The notes beneath the pieces are model-generated. The model made no database searches and had not been told where the DNA came from. It worked only from the letters and a program-made list of their open reading frames with translations. The translations under genes were made by a program, and so were the position numbers. A stretch of DNA of 64,000 nucleotides. Source: Porpolomopsis calyptriformis (taxonomy: Eukaryota; Basidiomycota; Agaricomycetes; Agaricales; Hygrophoraceae). The stretch spans positions 1,857,242-1,921,241 of the forward strand of contig OX621173.1 of assembly GCA_951640195.1 (NCBI GenBank). The letters run 5' to 3'. Positions 44,283-56,395 of the stretch are shown one piece after another (the stretch's first letter is position 1; each line of letters begins with the position of its first letter).

Positions 44283-45033
44283 CAGGATCTCAGGCATGCG
44301 CAAAACATTTTCTTAGGGCATACAGGCATGTAAAATAGACCATTCATGAGTCCAGGCAACTTGTCTTGCTGGAGGTTGAATGCGGCGACATCTACCTGTG
44401 TTAAATTCTCTGTTTCTAGAGACACCGATCGATATGTTTAGTGGCATTATGATGCTTTTTTCCGGAGTGGACGACAGGGGACCTGAAGCTTTTGTCGAGG
44501 ATTTATGGTTCAAAAAGTGCCGACTTCAAAAAGTGCCGATGTTGAGGAAAATCGGCAATGCCCGCAACGCTGTAAACCAACAACCACCTTCGGGATCGCT
44601 GAGCAGCTTCGGGCGTTTATTTTGTGCGTTTCATTATCCTCGTCATGACGGGCAGCTCATCGGGTGCTACCATCGGGCAGAAGACGGTGTGCTCACCTTT
44701 GTCCAGGTGATCAGATCCATATACATCCGATCACCCATTACCTCCCACGAGTACGGCAGTCAAATGTCTCGTTCATTTACCTTGTTCTGTATCTCAGACC
44801 AGCGATCAACGATCCGCCTAACGGGCTCCTTTCGGCCCACTTCCCAGGCTGGGACCACGAGTTGGATCTCTTGCGCACAATTCAGAGTTGTTGTGCCATC
44901 TACGGAATGCGGAAATTGCAGCTCTCCTATGCGTCATGCGAAAATATCTCGCACTTCTCGATCATGATCGCTATCTACAAGATCACGACGGAACACTCAC
45001 GGCAGCCCGGCTGATTGGAAGAACTGCACGGAG
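44283..45033. other. Sequence with short coding-like remnants
   Basis: Open frames such as 44380-44967 show no domain. Possibly the decayed 5' part of the WD40 relic that follows. Confidence 0.35.
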
Positions 45034-45411
45034 GTGACGGCCTTGATTGGCACCTTGTTCGATAATGTTGATCGGAGTACCCTTGGTTTCTTTTCCCCGA
45101 AGGAATGCGGAAGGGAATATTCTGTTCGACACACTGACGGCAGACGTCGCCCGTTTCCTCTTGCATTTTCTCAGAACGGATGGCAAATTCTCTCTGGATC
45201 TTGGGACAAAACAATTATCATTTGGGGCCCAAAGCTTGGACAGACGGTAGCTCGCATGATGGAACGCGGGGACATGAAAAGGGACAAACTTAGAGCTGTG
45301 CCATTTCGGGAGCATATCAAGAGTTTTGTCGTTTCAGCTGACGAGCAGTGGATTATCTCTGGTGCCTACTGTCTGTATTCGGAGCTGTGCAACAGGTCAA
45401 ACGGCGACTAG
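45034..45411 (+). pseudogene. WD40-repeat fragment
   Basis: A 125-codon open piece with one clear WD40 repeat (FSQNGWQILSGSWDKTIIIW) and a second partial one (SADEQWIISGA). A WD40 propeller needs at least six or seven repeats, so this is a relic, perhaps of one of the NACHT-WD40 proteins common in mushrooms. No start or further exons could be linked. Confidence 0.6.
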
Positions 45412-46020
45412 ACTTGGCCAACACCAGGTCGAATATGCCATTGGGGATAGTTTCTGGGACAATCCACATGTGGACTAGGGAGTGCTTAAATGTTCAGTGA
45501 GGTTTCAAGTCTGCCGTTTCTCTGTATCTCATATTGATGCGGTAATAGAGTGATTACAACCATAGTATGACAAATGGAGACCGCTCGTGGGCAGTGTGTT
45601 TATCATTTTACCCGAACGTAGAGATCACCCGGGAAGACGAGAGATGGCTGGCTGGCGACCTGTGGGATAGTGTGACTGCGACGGCAGTGAGGGTTGAAAC
45701 AACGATATTGCTGTAGTGCGTTCCGAGTGTTCACCTGAGTAACAGCTCACTGCCAGAGAATTGACGCCTTTGAACGCTGCGAGGACCGGTAGTGGGATTG
45801 AACATGTATTGAAGAATATTGAGAAACGGGTACAGAGAACAAAAAGCATCTGATATAGTCAGGCTTGGGTAGTCATTGGATCGGCCGAGAGACAATTTTA
45901 GCAATCCGAAGGATTTGGCTGTGAAAGGTAACCGAAAATTATTTATAAGTAACCTGCCCCCCCGGTTTATAAGTCAGACAAAAACCGAATCCGCTCCTTC
46001 ATTCCAGCTCTCCTTTCAAC
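45412..46020. promoter_or_regulatory. Upstream region with TATA-like elements
   Basis: Mostly plain sequence. ATTTATAAG at 45941-45949 and TTTATAAG at 45966-45973 lie 50-80 nt before the ATG at 46021 and are likely TATA elements. Confidence 0.45.
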
Positions 46021-46869
46021 ATGACAGAGTACGATTATTCCCCAGAGGCCGCCAGACGGTTCGCCAAAAACCAAAACAGAGTCTCTGACTGGGTCTCTGA
46101 GACAGCAAAGGCTCAAAAGTACCACGACCCACTCGCTGACCATTCTCCCTCTCTTTCGTCCTCAGACCACTCCTCCTCAACCGTACGCCCGGTCAACAGC
46201 CGTTCACACACCCATCCACACGGCCAATATATCCGTCCGCGCGGTTTCAGTGGCCCTCCTGATCAGGATATCCGGAGTCGCTCCATCACACCACCTCACC
46301 ATCATCACTCCCACTCCCACCCTCATCACCATCCCCACGCACCCATCTACGCACAACCACAACCCCCCATCCGCCCCCGCTCTCATTCCCATCATCACTC
46401 CAGTGACCTCCATTCCGACTCTTCTCGGTCTCATTCCAGGCACACTGGCCATCCCTCGCCCAGGCGCTCCAACACCGTCCCTGTGGCATTCACCCCCCAT
46501 GGCGAGCCACTCTACAGAATGGTCGACCCCCGCACAGGGCAGGAGGTCATTCTCCCCCACCCGTACCCAGGGCCATTAATGGTCGCAGAACCCCAGTCCT
46601 ACGTCGTTCTGCCCCCGGATTATCACGTTGTCGTTCGTCTCTTCATTTTTTTTTTTTTCATCAACCCACTAACTAATGGTTTCTAGTCCCCCGGGCATCA
46701 CTCCTCACACTCCCACAGACACCATCCTCGCCACGAGTCGCATACTCAACAGCCCCTCCTCAAGCGACTCTTGACAAGCATCACCGGATCCAAAAGCCGC
46801 GACAGTAGCGCCCTCCGCACAAGGAGGAATAGCTCTACCAGACACCACTCCCGCCGACAAAGTTACTGA
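46021..46869 (+). CDS. His/Ser/Pro-rich low-complexity protein, two exons
   Basis: Proposed CDS join(46021..46632, 46687..46869), 264 aa. The intron is 54 nt, has a T-run and ends GGTTTCTAG; its exact donor is one of three neighbouring GT positions in the same phase. The N-terminus MTEYDYSPEAARRFAKNQNR looks folded and conserved. The middle is dominated by His, Ser and Pro (HHHHSHSHPHHHPHAP), and a small segment LYRMVDPRTGQEVILPHPYPG may be a short domain. The C-terminus is basic (RRNSSTRHHSRRQSY). A run of His could bind metal, but nothing else supports a role. Function unknown. Confidence 0.7.
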
Positions 46870-47246
46870 TGATGCTCATGATGATGTCCCCCCCCCCTTA
46901 TTTCGATCACATGCCCTTTGCGATTGCACGCCGAGACAAAAGTTGGCGGATTGATGAATACCCTGGAATTCCGATTTAAGCCTCCTTTGGATTTCCTTTT
47001 CCCAGCCTTAGATCCGGCCTACGAGCTCAGAGTACGCGCTTATCGATGACCCTTGGGAATTCTCGATGTCCATCGTTTATATTACCAGACCCTCTTCTCT
47101 TCTTTCTCTATCAGATCTCGCTATCCACCACTTCGATACCATATAGTATTTTCTTAGTAAATAGTCACCGTACTTGGCTCGGACCGAGTCCGATCAAGCC
47201 ACTCCACCGGCTGGAGAGGGCGGTGAACGCCCATCATGTCCTTTTT
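46870..47246. other. Convergent 3' flanks
   Basis: 3' flanks of the His-rich and BCS1-like genes; no gene. Confidence 0.5.
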
Positions 47247-49547
47247 TTATCCGACCAATTCATGATTAGTCCCTTCCTCGGATATCGGTGGCGAACAAGA
47301 GTTTGAATCGTTATCTCCGCTCGTCTCAACCCCAGACTCGGATATTCCGTTAACCACAACTTTCTTCCCGATCGGAGAGGACGCAGACACAGCCGCAATC
47401 ACTGCTGACTCCAGTTCCGGACCTACTTTTCCAGAAGAAGAACCACCATGATCAGGCACCGACGCAGCTTGATCATTCACCACCTCCACCCTCACTGTCT
47501 TCGCCTTCTCCCGTTCCTTCTCCCTTTCCTCTCTCTCCCGCCTCGCACGCAATTCATCTTCCGCCCACGCACCAAACTCCTCAACTGCCCGCAACGGGTC
47601 CCTCTTCCGCGTCAACAGATACCCCTGCAGCTCCGCCGTGGAAAACGTGTTCTCGGGCACGCTCGCAGCGAACGAATCAGCCAACTCCCTGACGTTGTAC
47701 ATTCTTCCTCCCCCTTCCGTTTCGACATCATCCCCTTTTTCTTTCGAGGATTGGGAACGACGAATACCGAATCGCGACTCTGGGAAGAAGCGTTCGAAAA
47801 GTGCGCGAACTTGTTCTTTCGTCGCAAGACTATACGATATCTTGACATCAATCCTTCCCGGGCGAATCAGCGCTGGATCTAATCGATCCATGTCGTTCGT
47901 CTGAAGACAAGTATCGAATTAATGGGCCATCAATGTAGTCGCACCGAACAAACATACCGTAGCGAAGAACAACCTTCCTTCTTCGCTTCCTATACCATCA
48001 ATCACATTTAACAACGCAGACAACGTGACAGATGACTGTGCGCCTGGCAAATATCCAACTAATGGCTGATCGTTTTGTTTTTCCTCTTCACGTGATGGAA
48101 AAGCGCAGTCGATATCTTCAATAAGAAATATCGCCATCTTCGGGATCGACGAGGCGGCGCGTTGTAAATACCAGTCGTCGATTCTGCGAAATATAAGTCT
48201 GGTGCATAGGATGATAATGAACTTGAAAACAAAACGTACAGTCTCGAAGATAGCGATAGGGAGTAAATTTCCAGGCCCAATTCCCCCGCCTGTTAATATC
48301 TTGAGAGGTCAGATTAGACAAAAAAAAGAGATCGAGTTGACTCTGACCAGACCATAAACCGTCGACGCTACCACGAAGAAAGGTATTCAGGTGAATGGGT
48401 AGAGGAAGATTTGGAGAAGGTACACACTTTTGCCGGTTCCAGGAGGTCCGAAGAGCAAATAGCCCCTGCGATAAGGGATGCCGGCTTCAGCGTACCATTC
48501 CTCCGAGTCGAGGAACTCTTGTAGGTCTTTATGTATGGATTCAATCGTTCCGGGCGGCAGAATGATGGTATTGAGAGGCCGGCGTGGTTTTCGCTTGACG
48601 TTGTTCCAGTTGAAGATCGGCCCATAGTTGGGCTGCATGGGGAAGGAGAGAGCTGTGCTTTTCAGCATGTTCGCACCGAAATACGAGAGATCAAGAAGGA
48701 CGAGTGAACGAGAAAACGCACAGCATCGACGGTGTGAGTGATGATACTCGGCCGGCTAGTGTGGATGTAGCGACGGCGTGCATCTTCCACGAGATTGGAC
48801 ATAACGGCCATATTAAGAGTGTAGACGCTATGGGCGCAGAAATTATGGATGGAGAAAATGAGTATTTGGGTTCGAAGCTCACGTTAGATATATTATGGTG
48901 CTGGAAGTGGGGGGATCAAGGAGGGGGTTGGAAGAAAGATTGACCGTACTTTTCGAGCGCCGGATTTCGACCCAGTATCCGTTGTAGCGAAATAGCTGAG
49001 GGTAGTCGTATGTGGGGACATAATCAGCGTTCCCTTCGATCGCGGGGTTGGGATCGGTTTGAACGCTCCATTTTCGGAGAGAGGTCTTTGAAGAGACGCG
49101 AAAGTCGCGTGAGCGGCGCCAGACGTTCTCCTGAGTCTGTAAATAGCACCCGTCGTGTTCACGGGAAAGTCAGGGAACGAAGGGGAACAACTGAAAGATT
49201 ACGACGGACGAGAAAAAGGACGATCCATTCGTACGACGGGTCCCCTTCTTCGAACTGGGCGGTGATGAAGTACTCTACACGAAAATCGTGTGATTAGGTT
49301 TCAAGCCAGATGATGAAAACGTACGGATTCTGAATCGTTCTATTAACCATTGGGACAGTCTCCTGCCAGTTTCGATGACAGTGCCCGCTACGATCAACTT
49401 CGCACTGTCAAAAAGGTAGGAGTGGGAGAAAAGGATAGAGAATAAGGATCCTGAGAGGCTCGTGGAGCCCAAGGTAGTTAGTTTGGTCGTGTTCCAAGTC
49501 CCGTTGGAGAAGCCGAGGTTAGCGGTGTGGTTGCTGCTCACATTCAT
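47247..49547 (-). CDS. BCS1-like AAA ATPase, about ten exons, one apparent frameshift
   Basis: Exons on the minus strand: 49547-49325, 49274-49210, 49136-48950, 48900-48883, 48827-48718, 48652-48428, 48367-48348, 48289-48240, 48183-47958, 47900-47247. Together they give about 592 aa. An N-terminal membrane segment (FDSAKLIVAGTVIETG) and BCS1_N-like sequence (YFITAQFEEGDPSYEW) are followed by the AAA core: Walker A GPPGTGKT (split by an intron), Walker B IFLIEDIDCAF, and the arginine-finger/sensor region RLDPALIRPGRID. BCS1 inserts the Rieske protein into mitochondrial complex III; fungi also have paralogs of unknown role, so the symbol is left open. The joins need one extra base: at the run of A at 48950-48953 the chain is one nucleotide short. 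Either this is an indel or an 18-nt exon is mis-assigned. The C-terminal tail is charged, with an RREREEREKEREKAK stretch. Confidence 0.75.
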
Positions 49548-51035
49548 GTTAATTGTGTGAGAGGTGCGTTGAAGGTATGGTATGGGGTAGGCTCCCGATT
49601 GATCCTGCGGCTAAGTTGACTCACTTGCCAGCGGCCTCATGATGACTGCATGTAGGCTAGGCACGTGACGAACCGTCTCTCGTTGCAAGATAATGTTCTT
49701 CCACTCGACAAGGATACCTTGCTATGACTACAGCTTGGGGACCGCGTACTTGAAGAAAGCCTTGGTTTGTCTGGCTACCTTCCTGTTGACCGATTATTCC
49801 CGACACGGATAGAATATCCATGCCTCGTCTTCGGAAACAAAAAAATCCACAAATTCAACTCGCCGCATAGCAAAGCGTCGCCATCACATAGCATGTGCCT
49901 GCAGTCATGGTCGGACTGTTAGTCTCCGCCGCATTGGACTCTCACCTTCAAGAACAGACTATAACCGATGGGTACATTATAACCATACAACCCTGTCCTT
50001 TATTGATCAACTTCTCTCAGCGATAAACGTGCCTCACTGGCGAAGAGTGATAACTAAGTTTAATCAATCATTCAGAGCTGGTAAATATTGTCACGACTGT
50101 TGTATGCCAGCCTTGTCCGGTTGCTTTCGCGTTGACCGATTGTTCAAGATCGGAAAGGTGGAATAACTAACGATATGAATAGGCCAATCTCTATGCCTCC
50201 GCCAATCCACAAACACAACTCGCCGCACAGCAAAGTGTCGTGAACGAACTGATGCCGTACATACACACAAAGATCCTGGCGACGTTCTGGACACCACACT
50301 GTACTGGGAGGCACCATCAACTTCTCAATCCCTTCTGATCAAAAGTTTTCGTGTACCCAAATGAATGTTGGGAGTGAGGTCCTTATGTTTTCTATGTTAC
50401 GATCGATTACGTGATTTAAACTGTCCCTGCTGAAATACTACGTGAAATCTGTATAGCCATCGATATGCTGGTTGATGAATACCGGGTCCCATCCCACCTT
50501 CTGCAAGTATTCTCCTTGCCTTACGCTGCTGTTCTGACACAGACCGGGCAGGATTCTCGAGGTTTCGCTGGAGTTTACAAAAGATGATATCACCAGGTCA
50601 TAACAACCCGAATCGTGTCTGCAATGCAGAAGCTTTTTCCCTTCCGTTCCGGACATGCAACCCCATCTCCTCCGATTAGCTACGCCGGAAATGGCTCCTT
50701 CAATCTCTGCCGGATTTACATGTCCACTCGCTCCACTCTAAGCAAGTTATGAATACACAACCATTCCCATCAATATTAGAATCCATACCTGAATCTTGAC
50801 CGCAGTGATTGATGAGGTATCCTCACATCCTTGTTGGTTGTATCGAACTCACGAACTGTTGTTAGGAACAAATCAGAGTATAAAGCAAACCGAGTAGCAA
50901 TGTTTGACTCCAGCTGCGCTCTCTACTCCTAGTACTCTTCGTGCCGGTCACCTAGAGCTCTATCCATTCAAGCCAATCACAGACACCTTTACGACCCTAA
51001 CCAACTTTCAATTCACTTGTTTCGTCTCATCTACA
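49548..51035. other. Intergenic with a diverged direct repeat
   Basis: Two related segments around 49760-49880 and 50120-50240 share AATCCACAAA, CAACTCGCCGCA and AGCAAAG.GTCG in the same order. GTATAAAG at 50878-50885 may be the TATA element of the next gene. No coding frame is supported. Confidence 0.5.
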
Positions 51036-52018
51036 ATGGTCCAGATTTCCCCCTCTGTTGTTTTTGCAGCTGTTTCCCTCGGCGCAGTCTCTACTATTGC
51101 GGCACCCATTGAAGCGTTAGTCTTGCATACTCGCTCTCGACACTTACTGATACATTTACAGTCGTTCTGCTGGAAAAACCGCATTCAACGTTGTGAACAA
51201 ATTTGGTCCTAGCATTGTCGAACACGGCCTTCCCATCCTCGGTCAATTAATCCCACCTTCCCGCCCTCGTGAATTTGATGAGATGGAGCTGCTCGAACGT
51301 CACTTTGATGAACTTGAGGCTCGCGCAAAGGGCGGCTCTCGGTCGAAGTGGATTCAGGCTGGCATCAACGGCGGTCTTGATTTCGCCTCGAATGCTATAT
51401 CTGCATCTCAAGGGAAAAGGCGTGAGCTTGAGGAGTAAGTCTCTAACATGTCTAAAAAGCGGTTGTCATTTTTAGACTTATTCGATAGGCGTGCCGCCGG
51501 AAAAACCGCATTCAACGTTATCAACAAATTTGGTCCTAGCATTGTCGAACACGGCCTTCCCGTCCTCGGCCAATTAATCCCACCTTCCCGCCCTCGTGAA
51601 TTTGATGAGATGGAACTGCTCGAACGTGACTTTGAGGAACTTGAGGCTCGCGCAAAGGGCGGCTCTCGGTCGAAGTGGATTCAGGCTGGCATCAACGGCG
51701 GTCTTGATTTCGCCTCGAATGCTATATCTGCATCTCAAGGGAAAAGGCGCGAGCTTGAGGAGTAAGTCTATAGCTGGTCCACCTTATCGTTTCTTGAACC
51801 CCCTTCCGTAGACGTGCTGCCGGCAAGACTGCGATTCAGTTTGCGAACAAATTTGGCCCTGGGATTGTTGAACACGGGCTGCCCATTCTCGGGCAATTGA
51901 TCCCCCAGAGACCTCAAGGACAAAAGTAGTATTCAACGCTTTCTACTGATGTTACAAGCTAACGTGTCTTTCCTTGTGCTGCAGGAGGTCTTACGAAATC
52001 ATTGACGAACTTGATTGA
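51036..52018 (+). CDS. Secreted tandem-repeat protein with Kex2-type sites, five exons
   Basis: Proposed CDS join(51036..51115, 51162..51434, 51489..51761, 51812..51925, 51985..52018), 257 aa. A signal peptide (MVQISPSVVFAAVSLGAVST) precedes two nearly identical 91-residue repeats, each encoded by its own 273-nt exon, plus a third partial repeat (38 residues). Each full repeat reads AGKTAFNV.NKFGPSIVEHG, then LIPPSRPREFDEMELLER, WIQAGINGGLDFASNAIS and ASQGKRRELEE. The repeats are thus separated by KRR, and the last exon begins with a KR (QKRSYEIIDELD). Dibasic sites between repeats after a signal peptide are the layout of Kex2-processed repeat proteins, which include fungal pheromone, adhesion and RiPP precursors. 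All splice junctions use the same phase, which explains how the exon could duplicate cleanly. The role of the product is unknown. Confidence 0.82.
51162..51811 (+). repeat. Tandem exon duplication (about 325-nt unit)
   Basis: Exon 2 plus intron 2 (51162-51488) and exon 3 plus intron 3 (51489-51811) are direct repeats. The exons are the same length (273 nt) and differ at few positions, whereas the introns (54 and 50 nt) have diverged beyond the donor GTAAGTCT. Confidence 0.9.
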
Positions 52019-52827
52019 TTTGTTTCCGTGGAATGGGTTAGATGGTCGTTTTTGTGGTGTGTAGGGGCTGGATATGTGATAGCGGTTTTCAAGATCTATT
52101 TGGTTGTTTCGAGGAGTCGCTAGGGTTAATGAAATAAAATTTCTGCTCGAATTGACGCGTGTTTTACGACTATCTCACTATACACTCCCAAAGATCCGGA
52201 GACATCAGGCTTGCTGCCAACGTCTCGATCGCGTCTGTCTGGTGGGAGTAAGTGTGGAAATCAAAGGTATGTTTGCATTGACTGTGTCTAGCCCGTTTGG
52301 AGCACTATCAATTGCTCAATCATTCCTCGATGCGGCCGTTGGGGAAATCGCCAGCGTTGGATTAAAAATAAATTTTCTGCTGCTCACCGTGGATCTTGTA
52401 TTTCCATAAATTGACGTGTTTTACGATTGTTTATCTTATCTTTTGCAAACCGACTTGGAGCCAACCAAGACATCGCTCACGATCGCATCCTTTACAATGT
52501 CACTGGAGGTCCGAGGTTGACTCCACTGATCCGAATTCATTTATTCAGTGGGACATATGGCAAGTACTCACTGTCAGAAACGCTTGCTGTCTTGCTCTTC
52601 ACTCAATCTCACTTTACACACGTAAGGCAACGAGATTGACGGTTCCATATTACGATTGGCTGCGGCGCTTACGTCCAGCCTGCGGTTATGGATCGTCACG
52701 GCGGTTATGGAATTTTTCGGATGGCACACAACATGCGTACCACACGTGTTAACCCAGCGGCCGATTCAAAAACTCTCGAGGTTTCCATCTTCCCCCGCCA
52801 CCCTTTCTTTCGCAACGCAAGACGATA
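52019..52827. other. Intergenic
   Basis: 3' flank of the repeat gene, then upstream region of the BTB gene. No supported gene. Confidence 0.45.
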
Positions 52828-53786
52828 ATGTCGCAAACGAAACCGAACCTCACTTCCTTACAGCGCCATAAGGATTACTACCTTCCGGGTGGTGATCTCT
52901 ATTTCCTTGTGCGTACAGAGCGACGGTACAACCATCCCTATCTTTGGCTGATGGTTTTTGCAGGTTGAAAATTATCATTTTCGGGTCCATCGTTATTTTT
53001 TCGAAAGGGAATCTAGATATTTTAAAGACAAATTAGCCGTGCCAGCGAATCCGGGTGCCCAACCGCAAGGGACGTCCGATTCAAACGCATTTGTATTGAG
53101 CGACATCAAGGCGGCCGACTTTGAGCGATTTCTTTGGGTCTTCTACAATCCGTGAGTGTCTTCTATGTATAGATTTGGAACGAAGGACTGACTACTAGTC
53201 TTTAGAAAATATTCATTATACGACTCAACCCTCGCCGACTGGTCGGTCATATTGGACCTGGCGGATAAATGGAGTTTCCCCGAGGTCAAGGCGCTTGCGG
53301 TTCGCGAGTTTGAAAAAATGAACATGTCGGATGTCGACCGCATCGCGTTGTACCACAGGTACCATATCGAAGACACCCTTCTCGTTCCGCGCTATGCTTC
53401 GCTATGCTCCCGCGACCAAACGCTCACGCCCGACGAAGGTCGCAAACTGGGGATAGACACCGCGATGGCCCTCGCCCGCGCGCGAGAGTGCGCACGCAGC
53501 AAACCGGCGCAGAGCGGAGGTCTTTCGCCGCTGCCTACTGATTTCACACCTCAAGATATGCAGTCTCTTATCACCGACGTCTTCAGTCTTTCGAAACCGC
53601 AGCCGAATGGATCGAATGCTGCTGGGTCCGAGAAGCCACAAGGCGGTATGTCAATGATAACCGCTTTCACATTTTTTTTTTTTTGTACTCACACCAAGCA
53701 CAAAAGCTCAAAATGGCGCGAACGCCGGGGGCGGAAAACAGGTGAATGGGATGGTTCGGAAAGGTAGCAAAGGCGGCGACAAGTAA
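52828..53786 (+). CDS. BTB/POZ domain protein, four exons
   Basis: Proposed CDS join(52828..52908, 52964..53151, 53206..53645, 53707..53786), 262 aa, all in phase. The start is MSQTKPNLTSLQRHKDYYLPGGDLYFL. The BTB fold covers about residues 15-130: DLYFLVENYHFRVHRYFFERES, the strand FVLSDIKAADFERFLWVFYNP, then WSVILDLADKWSFPEVKALAV. The rest is helical and then Gly/Ser-rich. This arrangement is the standard Agaricomycete BTB protein; BTB domains dimerise and often serve cullin-3 ligases, but no partner domain is visible here. Confidence 0.88.
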
Positions 53787-54671
53787 TTTCTTTTGCGGTT
53801 TTGGATCACGGACCCATTTTCAAACTTGATATTCAACCTTTGTATTCACGAAACATAGGTCGAATACATGAACGGTCAACATGTTTTTAAATGTCACAGT
53901 GGCACGATCATCACCATTCACAGAGCATATGCTGAGTGTGATTCCAACACTCTCCTTCACACCAGAAACTGATCAGAACTCGAAAGAACTCGGGATTTCC
54001 TTCTTGCGAGCAGGGACCGCGCGGGATCTATATACTCGGCTAGTGTCAAATGTGAATGTATACATATTTATCTTTGTGGTTTCACCATCAGAAACTTTCG
54101 AGAACTCGTGAGCGGGAAAAAAAGGCGGTGCTTGCATTTCAAAAGGGAATCAAATTTGCAATAGGTACATGCGATCTATTCTACACAGGAGGTGTATCCA
54201 TATGTACTTCAACTCTGGCAATGATCGATGAAAATAAAAATCATATCGTCCGTACTACGAATTTTACATTTGTGTGTGTGCAGCGAATGCTGAGCGCTGT
54301 CGGTATCAGTGATCCAAAAAATGTCGGCTACAGTATATACAAAATAAGTTAAAAAAAAAAGATTTGTATCCAAGAAAAACGAATGAGCCGTGGCGAGAGC
54401 ACACTCTTCCAAAGAGCAAACAGTGCAACCGCCAGTGTAACCAAGAAAGGACAGGTATAGGGTGTTACAGTGAAGAGAGATGGAGGCCGAAAGGACTGGT
54501 GTGGGAGGGGAGTAATGGCGGTGTGGGCGAGACGATGGTGTTAGTGATACATTCATAGAGAGCACGATGTGGTATATCCAAAAATTCATGACTTGAACGA
54601 AAGCGATAGTCAGGATGGCCGTATATATGTTGCGCGGTTCGAGCCCGAGGATGTAACGGACGAGCGTGATA
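53787..54671. other. Convergent intergenic region
   Basis: 3' flanks of the BTB and HMG-box genes. An A-run lies at 54352-54360. No gene. Confidence 0.5.
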
Positions 54672-56395
54672 TCAGAGATGATATTGAGGGAATGGATGCA
54701 TGAACGCAGCGAAGTCCAACTCTAAATGATCATCGGGCTTCATCCCAGACCCTGTCATGGAGACGGTGTCGGAGTATCCGGAGAAGTCATTACCAGTACA
54801 TGAGAGAGGGCCATCGAAGGCCGGCGGAAGGTGGAAGGGTGAAGGGGTAGGACATGGGTGTGGATTCCAAGATTCGAACACGTTCTTGACGACACCAATG
54901 TCACTCGTCGTCGTGCGATGACTACTGTCTTCGTCCTGGTATTGGTGTAGCGCTCCCAGTTCAATAAAGGAATTTCCCAGCCCTCCCGAGATCTGATCGA
55001 ATGCACCGAAGCGGAATGTGCCAGTCAAGTGATCGCCGCAGCAGTCCAGGGGACTTTGTAAGGATGAAGTGGGAGTACTGGTCCCGCTCTCGCTGCTTCC
55101 ATCAATACTGCTGGGGCTCTGAGAGAGATAACTCTCAGGAGTGGCAGGAATACTACCACTTGACATCGACATAGGGGACGAACTGCGAGTCCAGTTGTTT
55201 GGGAAAGAGGTGTCGATGGAGAGAGGGGGAGGAGGGGGCGGGTCTGGATGTGGGTGGTACATACTGATAGAACAGGCGATCGGTTCAGACAGGTGGGGAG
55301 GGAAGAGGTCGTGGGGAGAGCAGGGCAATACGGAGGGGTCAACGGTAAACGTCTTAAAGTCCTACATTTGAATGAAGTTGAGGCACGAGGGGAAAGAGAA
55401 CGAGTAAAACTCACGAAAAGCGACGGCTCAGGCGACGGAGGGAACGAATAGGAAGGAGGAAAAAGAGAATCCGCTGAGGGGAACACTTGCGCATTCTCAG
55501 TCTCAGTATCGTTTTGCTGCGGTTGTGACTGCGCTGGTGATTGGGGGGGAGATGGGGGAGGAGATGGACGCCGCATGGGTTGGGAACTCGACGATCGCAC
55601 AAGTCGAGAAGGGCGGGCGGTGGTGGTGAGCGTGTTCTGGAGAAAAGGTTGGTCGGCTTCAAGGATAGGTTCCGAAGATGAACGGCGGTACTGCCTCGCA
55701 GTGAGAGGAGTTTCGAAACGGGTGATGACTTCCGGAACATGATGACGGTCAAACTCTTGGATAGCTGCGTCGAGTTCCGACCCTTTCTTTCCCTCGACAA
55801 GAAGTTCGGCGATCTTGGCGCAGCGCTTTAGGTCTTTTGGACCCACCTCCCTGACCTTACGCTTCTCTGGTGCCTTGCCTTTGGTGTGGGAGGGACGGAA
55901 GGCATACTCGGGGAACTTGCGCTTGTGCTCATCGAGAGCGGCCTTGGCCTTGGCGTGCCAAACTTGGCGCTCGTCGTGAGGAAGGTTTTGCCAGGTGAGA
56001 CCGATTATCTTGGATAAGGTGCTGTGGTTAGTTTCGACTTCGGTGGAAACGTGCTGAGATTTGATGAAGGAAGATCGGAAAAGAATGAAGGCATTTGGAG
56101 GACGGGGGATGTGATTATCAGGCTTTTTCTTGCTGTGCCCCGGACGACGAGGGGAGGGATAGTCGAGAGGAGGGGGGAACAAGACGGATTCACAATGGAG
56201 CTCGGGAACGGAGGGAGGATCGTTGAAGGTACCGGGAGTGATGTTGGGAGCAAAGGCGATACTATTCGGGACGGCTATGAAGGGGAATTGAGCAGACGAA
56301 AACAGAGGATAGGATGATGACGCACTCGATGGGTAACGAATGAGACCGTCGGAACTAGTACGCCTCAGAGCCTTGGAGGTCCTTTCGGGAGGCAT
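54672..56395 (-). CDS. HMG-box transcription factor, two exons
   Basis: Proposed CDS complement(join(54672..55361, 55415..56395)), 556 aa; intron 53 nt (GTGAGT...AATGTAG), phase 0. The HMG box (about residues 95-165) reads HIPRPPNAFILFRSSF, NHSTLSKIIGLTWQNLPHDER and FPEYAF, without the internal intron that splits the box in the paralog at 32326. The linked motif CAKIAELLVEGKKGSELDAAI is conserved between the two. The rest is Ser/Pro/Gln-rich with a Pro run and an acidic C-terminus. A sequence-specific regulator is likely; a role in sexual development is possible from the family only. The start at 56395 is the first ATG of the frame. Confidence 0.9.
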
